This document shows, piece by piece, positions 37,067 to 46,438 of a stretch of DNA of 64,000 bases; positions within the stretch are counted from its first letter, which is position 1, and every line of letters starts with the position of its first letter. Origin of the DNA: Novosphingobium guangzhouense (GTDB lineage: Bacteria > Pseudomonadota > Alphaproteobacteria > Sphingomonadales > Sphingomonadaceae); the NCBI RefSeq assembly GCF_002896965.1, contig NZ_LYMM01000002.1, positions 124,001 to 188,000 on the forward strand. Direction: 5' to 3'. Both the position numbers and the translations under genes were made by a program. A model generated the notes under the pieces. The model was given only the letters and a program-made list of their open reading frames with translations, searched no databases and was not told the DNA's origin.

Positions 37067-38869
37067 CTACGCCGCCATCTGCGCCCGCAGCGCTTGCGTG
37101 GCTGCGTGGTCGACGGCGAGCGTGTAGTCTTCCAGCCTGCCGGTCAGCACGACGCCGTATTTCGCGCGCGCCGCCTCCGGGCTGACGTATTCGTCGAGCA
37201 CGTCTTCCTTCACGCTTTCCGGGTCGCGCCGCAGCGCAGGTCCGAAACCGCCGCCGCCGCCGTGCTGGTACGCGATCACGGCGCCCGCGGGCAGCAGGTC
37301 CTGCGCGGTGTGGAGGATCGGCCGCTCCGCAGGGGAGCCCACTTCAAAACGGTTGGTATAGGGGATGGCATCATCGCCGCCGCACATGCCGCTCAGCGGG
37401 TGCTCGGCCGAAACCATCCATGCCGTGGCCGACGTGGGCTTGAGCACCTGCTTGACGTTGAGCGATCCCGGCGCCCCGCGCCACTGACCCGCGCCGCCGC
37501 CGTCTGTGGTCATCTCGCGGCTGATGTTGAGGATCGGAAAGCGGCTTTCGGCGTCCTCCGCTTCGGAAAGGATCAGGCTGCCCAGCGCGCTGGGGCATGA
37601 ACCCCAGCCGTCGAGCCCGGCCACCGCCGACACGTCCATCGATCGGCAGTCCACGCCCTGATCCATCCACATCATGCCGTCATCGTCGAAGCCGACCACC
37701 ATGTTGGGCATGCCGATCTTGTAGAGCTGCGGCTGCGAACGTTCGGGCGCGACGTGGGACAGGGCGATGCACACCGCTTCCGTGATTTCGCAGGCGGGGT
37801 GGAAGGAGCCGAGCGCGGCGGGTTTGTTCGGCGGTGGCTGGGCGATGCACCCTTCGGGAACCACGATCTCCACCGCGTCGAAGTAGCCTTCGTTCTTGAC
37901 GATGGTGGGGTCCATCGCGGCCACCACCTGGCACATCACGTAGCTGCGGGTGTTGGCGAAGGTGTTCCACACGCCCACCAGTTCGGGCCGGTCGTCAGTG
38001 CCGGTGAGGTCCACGGTCAGCTGGTCCCCGGCGATCGTGCAGGTGACGTGGACCCGCACGTCCCGGGTGCCGGCGGTGTCATGGTCGATGAAGACGGTGG
38101 CTTCGTGCGTGCCGTCGGGCCACTTGGCCACTTCCTCGCGCACGCGGCGCTCGGTCTGCGCGATGGACTGGTTGATCGCCGCACGGATGACGTCGGCCCC
38201 CCACTTTTCCACCAGCCGGTCGAGCATGGCGACGGCGTGCTGGACGCCGCCGATCATGGCCGCGATATCCCCGCCGAAGGTCGCGAAGCGGTTGTTGCGC
38301 ACCACCGCGTCGAACACGTCGCGGCGCAACTCCCCCCGGTGGACCAGCTTGAGGCAGGGATAGATCACGCCCTCGGTGAACAGGTCCGTCGCGTCGAGCG
38401 AGAAGCCGCCGGGGTCCTTGCCGCCGGTGTCCCCCTGATGGGCCTGCAGGGTCTGGATGCAGACGAGCTTGCCTTGTGCATCGTAGACCGGCGCATAGAC
38501 GCAATAGTCGGGCAGGTGGCCACCGCCATGGTCGGGGTCGTTGGCAAGGAAGACGTCACCCGGTCCCCAGTCGTAACGCTCCTGGTTCATCAGGCCCCAG
38601 CGCGTCTCCATCTGGTTGACGAAAGTAAGGTGCGGCGTGCCCACCGCGCCCATCGCCAGCCGGCCATGCGCATCGACGATGGCGGCATTGCGTTCGTTGG
38701 ACTGGTTGATGATCGGCGAAGATGCCGCGCGGCCAAGGTAAGTTGCGCTTTCGAAGCATACCGTCTCGAACGCGCCGCGGATGATATCGGCGGTGACCGC
38801 ATCGACGTGCGCGTCGGTCGGCAACGGCGCGCGGCGGGCAGCCAGCGCGCGGTTAAGTTCGTAGGACAT
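37067..38869 (-). CDS. hyuB: Hydantoinase/oxoprolinase family protein, B subunit
   Basis: A 600-residue HyuB family member: RGAFETVCFESATYLGRAAS, FLANDPDHGGGHLPDY, HQGDTGGKDPGGFSLDATDLFTEG and the C-terminal YQHGGGGGFGPALRRDP. It combines with HyuA to form the catalytic heteromer. It is the first gene of a two-gene operon, with the divergent aminotransferase starting 144 bases away. Confidence 0.92.
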   Translation of the reverse strand: MSYELNRALAARRAPLPTDAHVDAVTADIIRGAFETVCFESATYLGRAASSPIINQSNERNAAIVDAHGRLAMGAVGTPHLTFVNQMETRWGLMNQERYDWGPGDVFLANDPDHGGGHLPDYCVYAPVYDAQGKLVCIQTLQAHQGDTGGKDPGGFSLDATDLFTEGVIYPCLKLVHRGELRRDVFDAVVRNNRFATFGGDIAAMIGGVQHAVAMLDRLVEKWGADVIRAAINQSIAQTERRVREEVAKWPDGTHEATVFIDHDTAGTRDVRVHVTCTIAGDQLTVDLTGTDDRPELVGVWNTFANTRSYVMCQVVAAMDPTIVKNEGYFDAVEIVVPEGCIAQPPPNKPAALGSFHPACEITEAVCIALSHVAPERSQPQLYKIGMPNMVVGFDDDGMMWMDQGVDCRSMDVSAVAGLDGWGSCPSALGSLILSEAEDAESRFPILNISREMTTDGGGAGQWRGAPGSLNVKQVLKPTSATAWMVSAEHPLSGMCGGDDAIPYTNRFEVGSPAERPILHTAQDLLPAGAVIAYQHGGGGGFGPALRRDPESVKEDVLDEYVSPEAARAKYGVVLTGRLEDYTLAVDHAATQALRAQMAA

Positions 38870-39013
38870 GCCTTGTGTGTTCCTCTTCCCGGACGGTTCG
38901 GGAATAAGTCCGGCGGCGGCGGGCTTCTCGACAAAGCGCGCGGGGCGACGTGCAATTTGCGAAAGGGGCCGCTATCGCCCTTGCCGAGAAGCCGTGCCGG
39001 AGCCGCCCCCTCG

Positions 39014-40189
39014 ATGAAGACCATCAGCCGCATCCATCCCGTCTATGCCGAGATGGGGACCACCGTGTTCGAGCGGATGTCGGCGCTGGCGCGGGAGGTC
39101 GGCGCCATCAATCTGGGGCAGGGCTTTCCGGATGGGCCGCCGCCTGCCGCGCTGCTGGATGCCGCATCGCGCGCGCTGCACGAACGGTCGAACCAGTACC
39201 CGCCCAGCGCCGGGCTGCCCGAACTGCGTGCGGCGGTCTGCGCCCATTACGCCCGCACACAGGGGCTGGACCTTGCCCCGGCGCAGGTGACGGTCACATC
39301 GGGCGCGACGGAGGCGATCGCCGCAGCCGTGCTTGCGCTTGTGGCGCCGGGGGACGAGGTGATCCTGTTCCAGCCCGCCTACGATGCCTATGCGCCGATG
39401 GTGCGCCGGGCCGGGGGCGTTCCGGTCAGCGTCCTGCTGGAGCCGCCGCATTACCGCTACGAGGCGGCGGCGCTGGAAGCGGCGGTTACGCCGCGCACGC
39501 GGGTGATCATGCTCAACGACCCGCTCAACCCTGCCGGAACTGTCGCCGGCGAGGCGGAACTGGCGGCGATCGCCGCGTTCTGCATCGCGCACGATCTTGT
39601 CGCCATATGTGACGAGGTATGGGAGCAGGTACGCTTCGACGGCAGGACCCACCGTTCGCTGATGGCCTGCGAAGGCATGGCGGGGCGGGTGGTGAAGATC
39701 GGGTCGGCGGGCAAGATCTTCGGGCTGACCGGGTGGAAGATCGGCTGGATGGCGGCGCAGGGAGATCTCGCCGTCGCGCTGGGCCGGGTGCATCAGTTCC
39801 TGACCTTCACCACGGCAGTGCCGCTGCAATGGGCCGTGGCCGAAGGGCTGGGGCGGGGGGACATCCTTGATGCGCTTCATGCCGAATGGTCCGCATCGCG
39901 CGATCGGCTGAAGCGGGGGCTGGAAGCGGCGGGCCTCGTCGTGCTGCCCAATGCGGCCACGTGGTTCCTCTGCATCGACCTTGCCGCATCGGGCATCGCG
40001 CTGAGTGATGCTGAATTCAGCGAAAGGGCCTTGCGCGAAGCGGGGGTGGCGACGGTGCCGGTCAGCGCGCTCTATGCGGGCGGCAGCGAACGGACGCCGA
40101 CGCATATCGTGCGGCTGTGCTACACCAAGCCCGATGCGGTGCTGGACGAAGCGCTCACCCGCATCGCGGCATGGGTGCGCAGCTTGTGA
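39014..40189 (+). CDS. PLP-dependent class I/II aminotransferase
   Basis: A 391-residue fold-type I aminotransferase. It starts MKTISRIHPVYAEMGTTVFERM; the open frame extends far upstream but that part is the antisense of hyuB. Motifs: INLGQGFPDGPPP, VTSGATEAIAAAVLALV, LNDPLNPAGTV, CDEVWEQVRFDG, and the PLP lysine in KIGSAGKIFGLTGWKIGW. The pattern resembles methionine/kynurenine aminotransferases (YbdL/KAT-type). It may process an amino acid released by the hydantoinase. The GNAT gene overlaps its stop. Confidence 0.92.
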   Translation: MKTISRIHPVYAEMGTTVFERMSALAREVGAINLGQGFPDGPPPAALLDAASRALHERSNQYPPSAGLPELRAAVCAHYARTQGLDLAPAQVTVTSGATEAIAAAVLALVAPGDEVILFQPAYDAYAPMVRRAGGVPVSVLLEPPHYRYEAAALEAAVTPRTRVIMLNDPLNPAGTVAGEAELAAIAAFCIAHDLVAICDEVWEQVRFDGRTHRSLMACEGMAGRVVKIGSAGKIFGLTGWKIGWMAAQGDLAVALGRVHQFLTFTTAVPLQWAVAEGLGRGDILDALHAEWSASRDRLKRGLEAAGLVVLPNAATWFLCIDLAASGIALSDAEFSERALREAGVATVPVSALYAGGSERTPTHIVRLCYTKPDAVLDEALTRIAAWVRSL

Positions 40190-40692
40190 GCGGGCTGCAA
40201 TGGCGGGCGATGCGCGCGTCCGATATCGACGGGGTGGTGGACGTGGCCCGCGCTTCGTTCCCCGATCACTTCGAGGCCCGCGCCTGTTTCGAGGAACGGC
40301 TGGCCCTCTTCGCGCAAGGCTGTTCTGTGCTGGCGGACCCGGCGGATGAAGCGGTCAGGGGCTACCTCATCGCCTATCCCTGGCCGCTGGGCGCTATCCC
40401 GCCGCTCGACAGCCTGCTGGGCAGCGTGCCGCAGGCGCGGACGGCATACTACCTGCACGATCTGGCACTCCATCCCGATGTGCGCGGGCAGGGCCATGCT
40501 TCCCCCGCCGTCAGGCAGTTGTTCGCCGTATTGCGCGGTCTTGGCGGGGACGAAGTGGCGCTGGTTTCGGTCAATGACACCGCAGCGTTCTGGCAGGGGC
40601 AGGGCTTTGCCGCCGTGCCGCCCGATGCCGCGCTGCAGCGCAAGCTGGCAAGTTATGGGCCGGATGCGCGATACATGCGCAGAGCGCTTTGA
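40186..40692 (+). CDS. GNAT family N-acetyltransferase
   Basis: A GNAT protein of about 168 residues: the first strand LQWRAMRASDIDGVVDVARA, the acetyl-CoA loop ALHPDVRGQGHASPAVRQLF (R-G-Q-G-H-A motif), and VALVSVNDTAAFWQGQGFA. The GTG at 40186 overlaps the aminotransferase TGA (GTGA); an ATG at 40171 is an alternative. The acceptor substrate is unknown. Confidence 0.85.
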   Translation: MSGLQWRAMRASDIDGVVDVARASFPDHFEARACFEERLALFAQGCSVLADPADEAVRGYLIAYPWPLGAIPPLDSLLGSVPQARTAYYLHDLALHPDVRGQGHASPAVRQLFAVLRGLGGDEVALVSVNDTAAFWQGQGFAAVPPDAALQRKLASYGPDARYMRRAL

Positions 40693-40802
40693 CTGCGCAG
40701 ATTCAGCGCCTGACCGTCTGCCGGAGAGCGATGAAATCAGGGGCTTGACGCCATGCTGCGCTGCGGCATCCTTCGTCCTTTCCAGTTTCAGGTGGGGGCC
40801 GG

Positions 40803-42317
40803 ATGGATCACGTTCAGACACATGCAGCCGGGGTCAGTGGCGCGGCCGGAGACGACACGCTCTGGAATGCGGACCTTGCCCCGACCGATGCCGCGCAGCG
40901 CAACTGGCGCTGGTGGCACTTCGCGGCGCTGTGGGTGGGCATGGTCGTTGCGGTGCCGACTTGGATGCTGGCGGCGGGCCTGATCGAACAGGGCATGTCG
41001 GCGACGCAGGCGGCGGTCACGGTGGTTCTCGGCAATGTCGTGATCCTGGTGCCGATGCTGCTGATCGGGCATTCCGGGACGCGCTACGGCGTGCCATTCG
41101 CGGTGCTGGTACGCGCTTCGTTCGGCACGGTCGGCGCGCGGCTTCCCGCGCTTGCCCGCGCGCTGGTGGCCTGCGGGTGGTACGGTATCCAGACCTGGAT
41201 CGGCGGCGAGGCGCTGCTGACGCTGCTGGGCATTTTCCTTGGCGCGGACCTGCGCGGCGCGCCGCTGCCGTTCTTCGGCATCGGTATCGGTCAGTTGCTT
41301 GCGTTCATGGCCTTCTGGCTGGTGCAGCTGCTGTTCGTGCGCAAGGGGCTGCTGACGATCCGCCGGCTGGAAACCTGGACCGCGCCGCTCAAGATCGTGG
41401 CCTGCGTGGCGCTGCTGTGGTGGGCGATCGACGCTGCGGGCGGGATCGGCCCGATCTTCTCCGCGCCGTCCGCCTTCGGGCCGGGCGGGGCGAAGGAAGG
41501 GCAGTTCTGGGCGGTATGGCTGCCTTCGATGACGGCGATGGTGGGTTTCTGGGGTACGCTGGCGCTTAACATCCCGGATTTCACCCGTTTTGCGAAGACC
41601 CAGCGGGACCAGATGATCGGCCAGACCCTTGGCCTGCCGCCGACCATGGGCCTGATCGCGCTGATCAGCGTCATGACCACGTCTGCCACCGTCGTCATCT
41701 ACGGCCATGCGATCTGGGATCCGGTGGCGCTGGCGGGCACGCTTTCGGGGCCGTTCGTGTTGCTGGGCCTGATCGTGATCGCGGTAGACACGGTATCGTG
41801 CAACATCGCCGCGAACCTTGTGTGTTCGGCCTATGACTTCGCCTCGCTCAGCCCTTCGCGCATATCCTATCGCACCGGAGCGCTGATCACGGCGGTGATC
41901 GGCCTTGTCATCATGCCGTGGAAGCTGATGGCCAGCACCGAAGGTTACATCTTCACCTGGCTGACCGGCTACGGCGCGCTGCTGGGCCCGATCACCGGCA
42001 TCCTGATCGCCGACTACTGGCTGGTGCGCGAAACGAAGCTGGACGTCGAGGGGCTCTACAGCGAAAGCGGCCCTTACGTTTACGGCAACGGCTGGAACCC
42101 GCGCGCGCTTATCGCGCTGGCGCTGGGCATTGCCCCCAATGTGCCGGGCTTCCTCAAGGTGTCGGCGCCGGGCCTGTTCGGCAGCGTGGGTGAAATGTGG
42201 TCCGTGATCTACACGTATGCGTGGTTCGTGGGCGTGGGCGTTGCGCTGGTGTCCTACGCGCTGATGATGCGCGGCCGCACCGCGCCGCCGCTGACGCTGG
42301 AGCCGCAGGCGGCCTGA
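40803..42317 (+). CDS. NCS1 family cytosine/allantoin/hydantoin permease
   Basis: A 504-residue transporter with about 12 hydrophobic segments. The first helix region reads WNADLAPTDAAQRNWRWWHF, then PTWMLAAGLIEQGMSATQAA. The NCS1 substrate site region has GYGIQTWIGGEALL-like sequence (CGWYGIQTWIGGEA) and LNIPDFTRFAKTQRDQ. Relatives include the hydantoin transporter Mhp1 and PucI. Together with hyuAB this suggests uptake of a hydantoin-like or purine-derived ring. Confidence 0.9.
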   Translation: MDHVQTHAAGVSGAAGDDTLWNADLAPTDAAQRNWRWWHFAALWVGMVVAVPTWMLAAGLIEQGMSATQAAVTVVLGNVVILVPMLLIGHSGTRYGVPFAVLVRASFGTVGARLPALARALVACGWYGIQTWIGGEALLTLLGIFLGADLRGAPLPFFGIGIGQLLAFMAFWLVQLLFVRKGLLTIRRLETWTAPLKIVACVALLWWAIDAAGGIGPIFSAPSAFGPGGAKEGQFWAVWLPSMTAMVGFWGTLALNIPDFTRFAKTQRDQMIGQTLGLPPTMGLIALISVMTTSATVVIYGHAIWDPVALAGTLSGPFVLLGLIVIAVDTVSCNIAANLVCSAYDFASLSPSRISYRTGALITAVIGLVIMPWKLMASTEGYIFTWLTGYGALLGPITGILIADYWLVRETKLDVEGLYSESGPYVYGNGWNPRALIALALGIAPNVPGFLKVSAPGLFGSVGEMWSVIYTYAWFVGVGVALVSYALMMRGRTAPPLTLEPQAA

Positions 42318-42336
42318 TTGGTCAGACCCTCAATTC

Positions 42337-43077
42337 TCAGGCGTTAAGACCGCCATTGATGCTGAGCACCTGCCCGGTCATCCGGCGGGCGCCGTCGCTG
42401 CACAGGAACAGCGCCAGCGGGGCGATATCGTCGGCGGTGGGCAGGCCAAGGCCCGCGCGTTGTGCTGCCTTTGCCATCCGTTCCGACCCCATCCGTCGCG
42501 CGCTTTCGCTGCCTTCGACATAGCTGGGGGAGATGACATGGGCGCGGATGCCGTCGCGTGCGGCCTCTACCGCGAAATTGCGGACGAACCCGATCGTCCC
42601 TGCCCGCGCCGCCCCGATCAGCGTCTGGCGCGGCGCGGCGTAGATGCCGGCATCCGAAACGAAGGCGATCAGCGTGCCGCCCTGCTGCGCCAGAAGTTCG
42701 TATGCGGCATGGGCCAGCCGCTGGGTCCAGCCCACCGATACCCTGAGGAAATCGCCGAAGACCTCGGGCGAAGTGCCTGGAAACAGCCCGGTTATCCCTT
42801 GCGGGCCGGTGGCCGTGCAGTCGATCACGGCATCGATCCGGCCGTATTGCTCGGCCACTTCGGCGATCAGCGTTTCGGCCGCATCGTCTTCGCGGATGTC
42901 GGCGGCGAAGCCGTCTATCGTGCCGAAATCGGATAAATCGACGACCACGTCCTGAAGCTTTTCGGCGTCGCGGCCGTGGAGCGCCACCTTCCAGCCCTGT
43001 TCCAGCGCAAGCCGGGCGATGGCGCTGCCGATCGAGCCCGAGCCGCCGGCGATGAGGATAACCCTGCCGTCAGTCAC
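42337..43077 (-). CDS. SDR-fold protein lacking the catalytic Tyr/Lys
   Basis: A protein of about 246 residues with a normal Rossmann motif (ILIAGGSGSIGSAIARLAL) and an overall SDR plan ending DGARRMTGQVLSINGGLNA. At the active site, thirteen residues after the serine, the sequence is I-G-A-A-R in place of Y-x-x-x-K (TLIGAARAGTIGF). It is therefore unlikely to be a standard dehydrogenase. The GTG start overlaps the dnaB stop by 8 bases. A different ATG start at 43101 is possible. Confidence 0.82.
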   Translation of the reverse strand: MTDGRVILIAGGSGSIGSAIARLALEQGWKVALHGRDAEKLQDVVVDLSDFGTIDGFAADIREDDAAETLIAEVAEQYGRIDAVIDCTATGPQGITGLFPGTSPEVFGDFLRVSVGWTQRLAHAAYELLAQQGGTLIAFVSDAGIYAAPRQTLIGAARAGTIGFVRNFAVEAARDGIRAHVISPSYVEGSESARRMGSERMAKAAQRAGLGLPTADDIAPLALFLCSDGARRMTGQVLSINGGLNA

Positions 43078-44584
43078 TTTCGAACGCGGCGCGCATGTCA
43101 TCGGGCGCAAGGTCGGAGAACTTGGTGATGCGCGCCTCGAAGCGCAGGCGCACCTTGCCGGTGGCACCGTGACGCTGCTTGGCGATGATCAGTTCCGACA
43201 GGCCGGTGACTTCCTCCATCTTGGAGCGCCAGGTTTCCCACTTGTCCTTGACGTCGGGACCATCGGTGTCGCTGGGGAACTTGGGCTCGGTCGCCTTTAC
43301 GTAGTAGTCTTCGCGGAACACGAACCAGACCATGTCGGCGTCCTGCTCGATCGATCCCGATTCGCGGAGGTCGGACAGCATCGGCCGCTTGTCGTCGCGC
43401 TGTTCCACCGCACGGGACAGCTGCGAAAGCGCGATTACCGGCACGCCCAGTTCCTTCGCCAGCGTTTTCAGCCCGCGCGAAATCTCGGAGATTTCGTTCA
43501 CGCGGTTGTCGGTGGCACGGCCCGAACCGGACAGCAGCTGCAGGTAGTCGATGATGACGAGGCCGATGTTGTGGCGGCGCTTGAGGCGGCGCGCGCGGGT
43601 GCGCAGGCCGGCGATCGTCAGGCCGGGGCTATCGTCGATGTAGAGCGGCAGTTCGGCAAGGCGCTGGCTGGCGAAGGACAAAGACTGGAAGTCCTCGCGG
43701 CTGATCTTGCCCATGCGCAGCGCTTCGGAACTGATGTTCGACTGTTCGGCAAGGATACGCGTGGCCAGCTGGTCCGCGCTCATTTCAAGGCTGAAGAAGG
43801 CCACCGGCGCGCCCACCGACTTTTCATGCGGCATGCCGTCGCGCACGGTGTCGTCGACGTAGCGCTGCGCGGTGTTGAAGGCGATGTTGGTGACGAGCGA
43901 GGTCTTGCCCATGCCGGGACGTCCGGCAAGGATGATAAGGTCGGAATCGTGCAGGCCGCCGATCTTCTGATTGACCGAAGTGAGGCCGGTGGTCTTGCCC
44001 GAGATGTGGCCGCCCGAATTGAACGCCTTTTCAATGGCCTGGATCGCAACGCGGGTGGCGGAGCCGAAGCTTTTGGCTTCGTTCGCGGTCGCGGCGCCTT
44101 CGGCCACCTTGTAAAGCGCGGCTTCGGCGCGTTCGATCTGCTCCTGCGGCTCCACCGATTCGGAGGTGTCCATCGCTTCGGACACAAGGTTGCGACCGAC
44201 CGAGATCAGTTCGCGCAGCAGCGCAAGGTCGTAGATCTGGTCCGCCAGTTCGCGCGGGGCGAGCAGGCCCTGGCCATCGGCCGTCAGCCGCGCAAGGTAG
44301 GCGACGCCGCCCAGTGCCTTGAGCGATTCGTCGGCCTCGAAGTAAGGGCGCAGGGTAACCGGGGTGACCACGGCCTTGCGGTCCAGCAGCTGCAGGATCC
44401 GCTCATAGATGCGGGTGTGGACGGGCTCGAAGAAGTGCTGGGGGCCAAGCTGTGTCTGCAGTTCCTCGATCACGCGGTTGTCGATCAGGACGGCGCCCAG
44501 GAAAGCGGCTTCCGCCTCCACGTTTGCGGGCAGGGTGCGGACTTCCGCATCGTCGGGGCGGGCAAGGGCAACAGGCTGGACCAT
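43070..44584 (-). CDS. dnaB: Replicative DNA helicase DnaB
   Basis: A 504-residue DnaB. The N-terminal domain has LPANVEAEAAFLGAVLIDNR. The RecA-like helicase core has Walker A AGRPGMGKTSLVTNIAF, then FFSLEMSADQLATRIL, Walker B LVIIDYLQLLSG, ALSQLSRAVEQRDDKRPMLS and DLRESGSIEQDAD. I chose MVQPVALARPDDAE. The 77 extra codons in the longer frame are arginine-rich and unlike DnaB. It unwinds DNA at the replication fork. Confidence 0.97.
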   Translation of the reverse strand: MVQPVALARPDDAEVRTLPANVEAEAAFLGAVLIDNRVIEELQTQLGPQHFFEPVHTRIYERILQLLDRKAVVTPVTLRPYFEADESLKALGGVAYLARLTADGQGLLAPRELADQIYDLALLRELISVGRNLVSEAMDTSESVEPQEQIERAEAALYKVAEGAATANEAKSFGSATRVAIQAIEKAFNSGGHISGKTTGLTSVNQKIGGLHDSDLIILAGRPGMGKTSLVTNIAFNTAQRYVDDTVRDGMPHEKSVGAPVAFFSLEMSADQLATRILAEQSNISSEALRMGKISREDFQSLSFASQRLAELPLYIDDSPGLTIAGLRTRARRLKRRHNIGLVIIDYLQLLSGSGRATDNRVNEISEISRGLKTLAKELGVPVIALSQLSRAVEQRDDKRPMLSDLRESGSIEQDADMVWFVFREDYYVKATEPKFPSDTDGPDVKDKWETWRSKMEEVTGLSELIIAKQRHGATGKVRLRFEARITKFSDLAPDDMRAAFESD

Positions 44585-44791
44585 AAGCGCGGGACAATGC
44601 GCCGCCAGCGTGGCGCGAACAAGTCGGACGGGGCGGGATATTAATCCACAAGCTGTGGATGCGTGGGGACATGCCCGGTGCCGGGACGGCAGGGGGATGC
44701 CTGGGAGGCGGCCTGGGGCGCGGCTTGGGGGGCGCTGGGCGCCATGCCCACTTGCCCGCGCCCGCTGCAACCGCGTAAAGGGCATGCCGTA

Positions 44792-45274
44792 ATGGCCGAC
44801 CCGCGCATATCCCATATCGAACTCGACGATGCGACCATCCTGTGGCGCAATGCCGATATCGAACAGGAACGGCGCATCGCCATCTTCGATCTCATAGAAG
44901 ACAATGTCTTCAAGCCCTTGCGTTCCACCGACGCGGGCAACGAAGGGCCTTATCGGCTGCGCCTGTCAGTGCAGGACGGGCGGCTTTCGCTGCAGATCAC
45001 GGCCGAGGACGGCACCCAGCTGGAGACGCTGGTGCTTGGCCTGGCCCGGTTCCGGCGTCCGATTCGTGAGTATTTCGCGATTTGCGAAAGCTATTATCAG
45101 GCGATTCGCAAGGCCACCGCGCAGGAGATCGAAACCATCGACATGGCCCGCCGCGCGATCCACAACGAGGCTTCGGAACTGCTGCTCGAACGCCTTCACG
45201 GCAAGGTGGAGACCGATCATCCCACGGCACGGCGGCTGTTCACGCTGATCTGCGTCCTGCATATCCGCGGCTGA
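44792..45274 (+). CDS. UPF0262 family protein
   Basis: A 160-residue protein matching UPF0262, a conserved alphaproteobacterial family: RISHIELDDATILWRNADIE, VFKPLRS, LGLARFRRPIREYFAICESY, IDMARRAIHNEASELLLERL. The function is unknown. The start MADPRIS is the family start; 43 upstream codons are low-complexity. It is first in a run of three closely spaced genes. Confidence 0.93.
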   Translation: MADPRISHIELDDATILWRNADIEQERRIAIFDLIEDNVFKPLRSTDAGNEGPYRLRLSVQDGRLSLQITAEDGTQLETLVLGLARFRRPIREYFAICESYYQAIRKATAQEIETIDMARRAIHNEASELLLERLHGKVETDHPTARRLFTLICVLHIRG

Positions 45275-45284
45275 AGGGGATATC

Positions 45285-45998
45285 GTGGCACGCAAGGGAA
45301 GGACCGCTTCGGGCGGCAGGCGGCTGTTGTGGCGCGCGGCAGGGGCGTTGCTGCTGCTGGCGATGATCGCCGGGGCGTGGGGCTGGTGGCATCTGCGCCA
45401 CTGGACGCCGGAGCGATCGATCTATCCGCTGCAGGGCGTGGAAATCGGCGTCGATGACGGCGAAGTCAGCTGGAAATCGCTGAAGGCGATCGGCGCCGAC
45501 TTCGCTTATATCGATGCCAGCGCCAGTGCATTTGCCCGTGATCCCGCTTTCGTCGACAATTTCGATGCGGCCAAGGCGGCCGGGATGCAGGTGGGCGCGC
45601 TGCACCGCTACGATCCGTGCCAGCCGGCGGGGACGCAGGCGGCGAACTTCGTCACCACCGTACCGCGCGATGCCAAGCTGCTGCCGCCCGCCGTCGAACT
45701 CGACATGCTGGCCGACAATTGCCCGGTGAAAGTCTCCGACGCGCGGGTCGAGAGCGAGCTGATGACGTTTCTCAACCAGGTGGAGACACACGCAGGCAAG
45801 CCGGTGATCCTCAAGGTCACGCCCGCGTTCCAGTCGCGCTACACCATCGCGCACAAGCTGGACCGCAACCTGTGGCTGGTGCAGGACCGTTTCGAGCCGG
45901 GCTATGCCGGGCGGCCGTGGACGATGTGGACGGCGAACCATTCGCTTGCCAACGAGGTTGCGCAAGGGGGGCTGCGCTGGGTAGTCGTGCTGCCATGA
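45285..45998 (+). CDS. Membrane-anchored GH25-like (lysozyme-family) protein
   Basis: A 237-residue protein starting at GTG (AAGGGGA upstream). A basic N-terminus and one transmembrane anchor (LLWRAAGALLLLAMIAGAWGWW) precede a GH25-like barrel: YPLQGVEIGVDDGEVSWKSL, FAYIDASASAFARDP, VGALHRYDPCQPAGTQAANF, LLPPAVELDML, LWLVQDRFEP. The family's acidic residues are swapped: G-V-E instead of G-V-D at residue 53, and E138-x-D140 instead of D-x-E. It probably faces the periplasm. Peptidoglycan cleavage is uncertain. Confidence 0.8.
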   Translation: MARKGRTASGGRRLLWRAAGALLLLAMIAGAWGWWHLRHWTPERSIYPLQGVEIGVDDGEVSWKSLKAIGADFAYIDASASAFARDPAFVDNFDAAKAAGMQVGALHRYDPCQPAGTQAANFVTTVPRDAKLLPPAVELDMLADNCPVKVSDARVESELMTFLNQVETHAGKPVILKVTPAFQSRYTIAHKLDRNLWLVQDRFEPGYAGRPWTMWTANHSLANEVAQGGLRWVVVLP

Positions 45999-46438
45999 CG
46001 ACCGAGATCAACGGCGATACCCGCGACACCCTGATGGCCGCCGCCCGCACCGCCGCTGGCGGTGCCTATGCGCCTTATTCCAACTTCCACGTGGGCGCTG
46101 CGCTGCTGCTGGGTGACGGCACCGTGGTGACCGGCGCCAATGTGGAGAACGCCAGCTACGGCCTGTCGCTCTGCGCCGAAACGGTTGCGATCGCGGGCAT
46201 TCTGGCGAAGGGCGACCGGCCGCAGCTGCAGGCCGTGGCGGTCACCGGCGGTGCCCCCGGCGCGGCAGGGCAGGGGCCGCAAGTGACCCCGTGCGGCCGC
46301 TGCCGTCAGGTCATCAACGAGATCGCGCAGCTTGGCGGCACGGACCCGGTGGTATGGTGCGACGGCGCCGAAGGCGTGTTGGAAACGCGGCTTTCCGAAC
46401 TGCTGCCGTATGCTTTTGGACCTGCAAACCTGGGCTGA
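45995..46438 (+). CDS. cdd: Cytidine deaminase
   Basis: A 147-residue homotetrameric-type cytidine deaminase. YAPYSNFHVGAALLLGDGTV and VTGANVENASYGLSLCAETV hold the zinc cysteine and catalytic Glu. TPCGRCRQVINEI holds the other two zinc cysteines. It converts cytidine or deoxycytidine to uridine forms in pyrimidine salvage. The ATG overlaps the preceding stop (ATGA). Confidence 0.95.
   Translation: MTTEINGDTRDTLMAAARTAAGGAYAPYSNFHVGAALLLGDGTVVTGANVENASYGLSLCAETVAIAGILAKGDRPQLQAVAVTGGAPGAAGQGPQVTPCGRCRQVINEIAQLGGTDPVVWCDGAEGVLETRLSELLPYAFGPANLG

Noticed and set aside
37754..39013. A 420-codon upstream extension of the aminotransferase frame
   Set aside because: It lies antisense to hyuB, and the aminotransferase family starts at MKTISRIHPVY.
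44641..44791. G-rich repetitive stretch before the UPF0262 gene
   Set aside because: It translates as a low-complexity Ala/Trp/Gly string and shows no consistent repeat unit. It is probably a non-coding leader.
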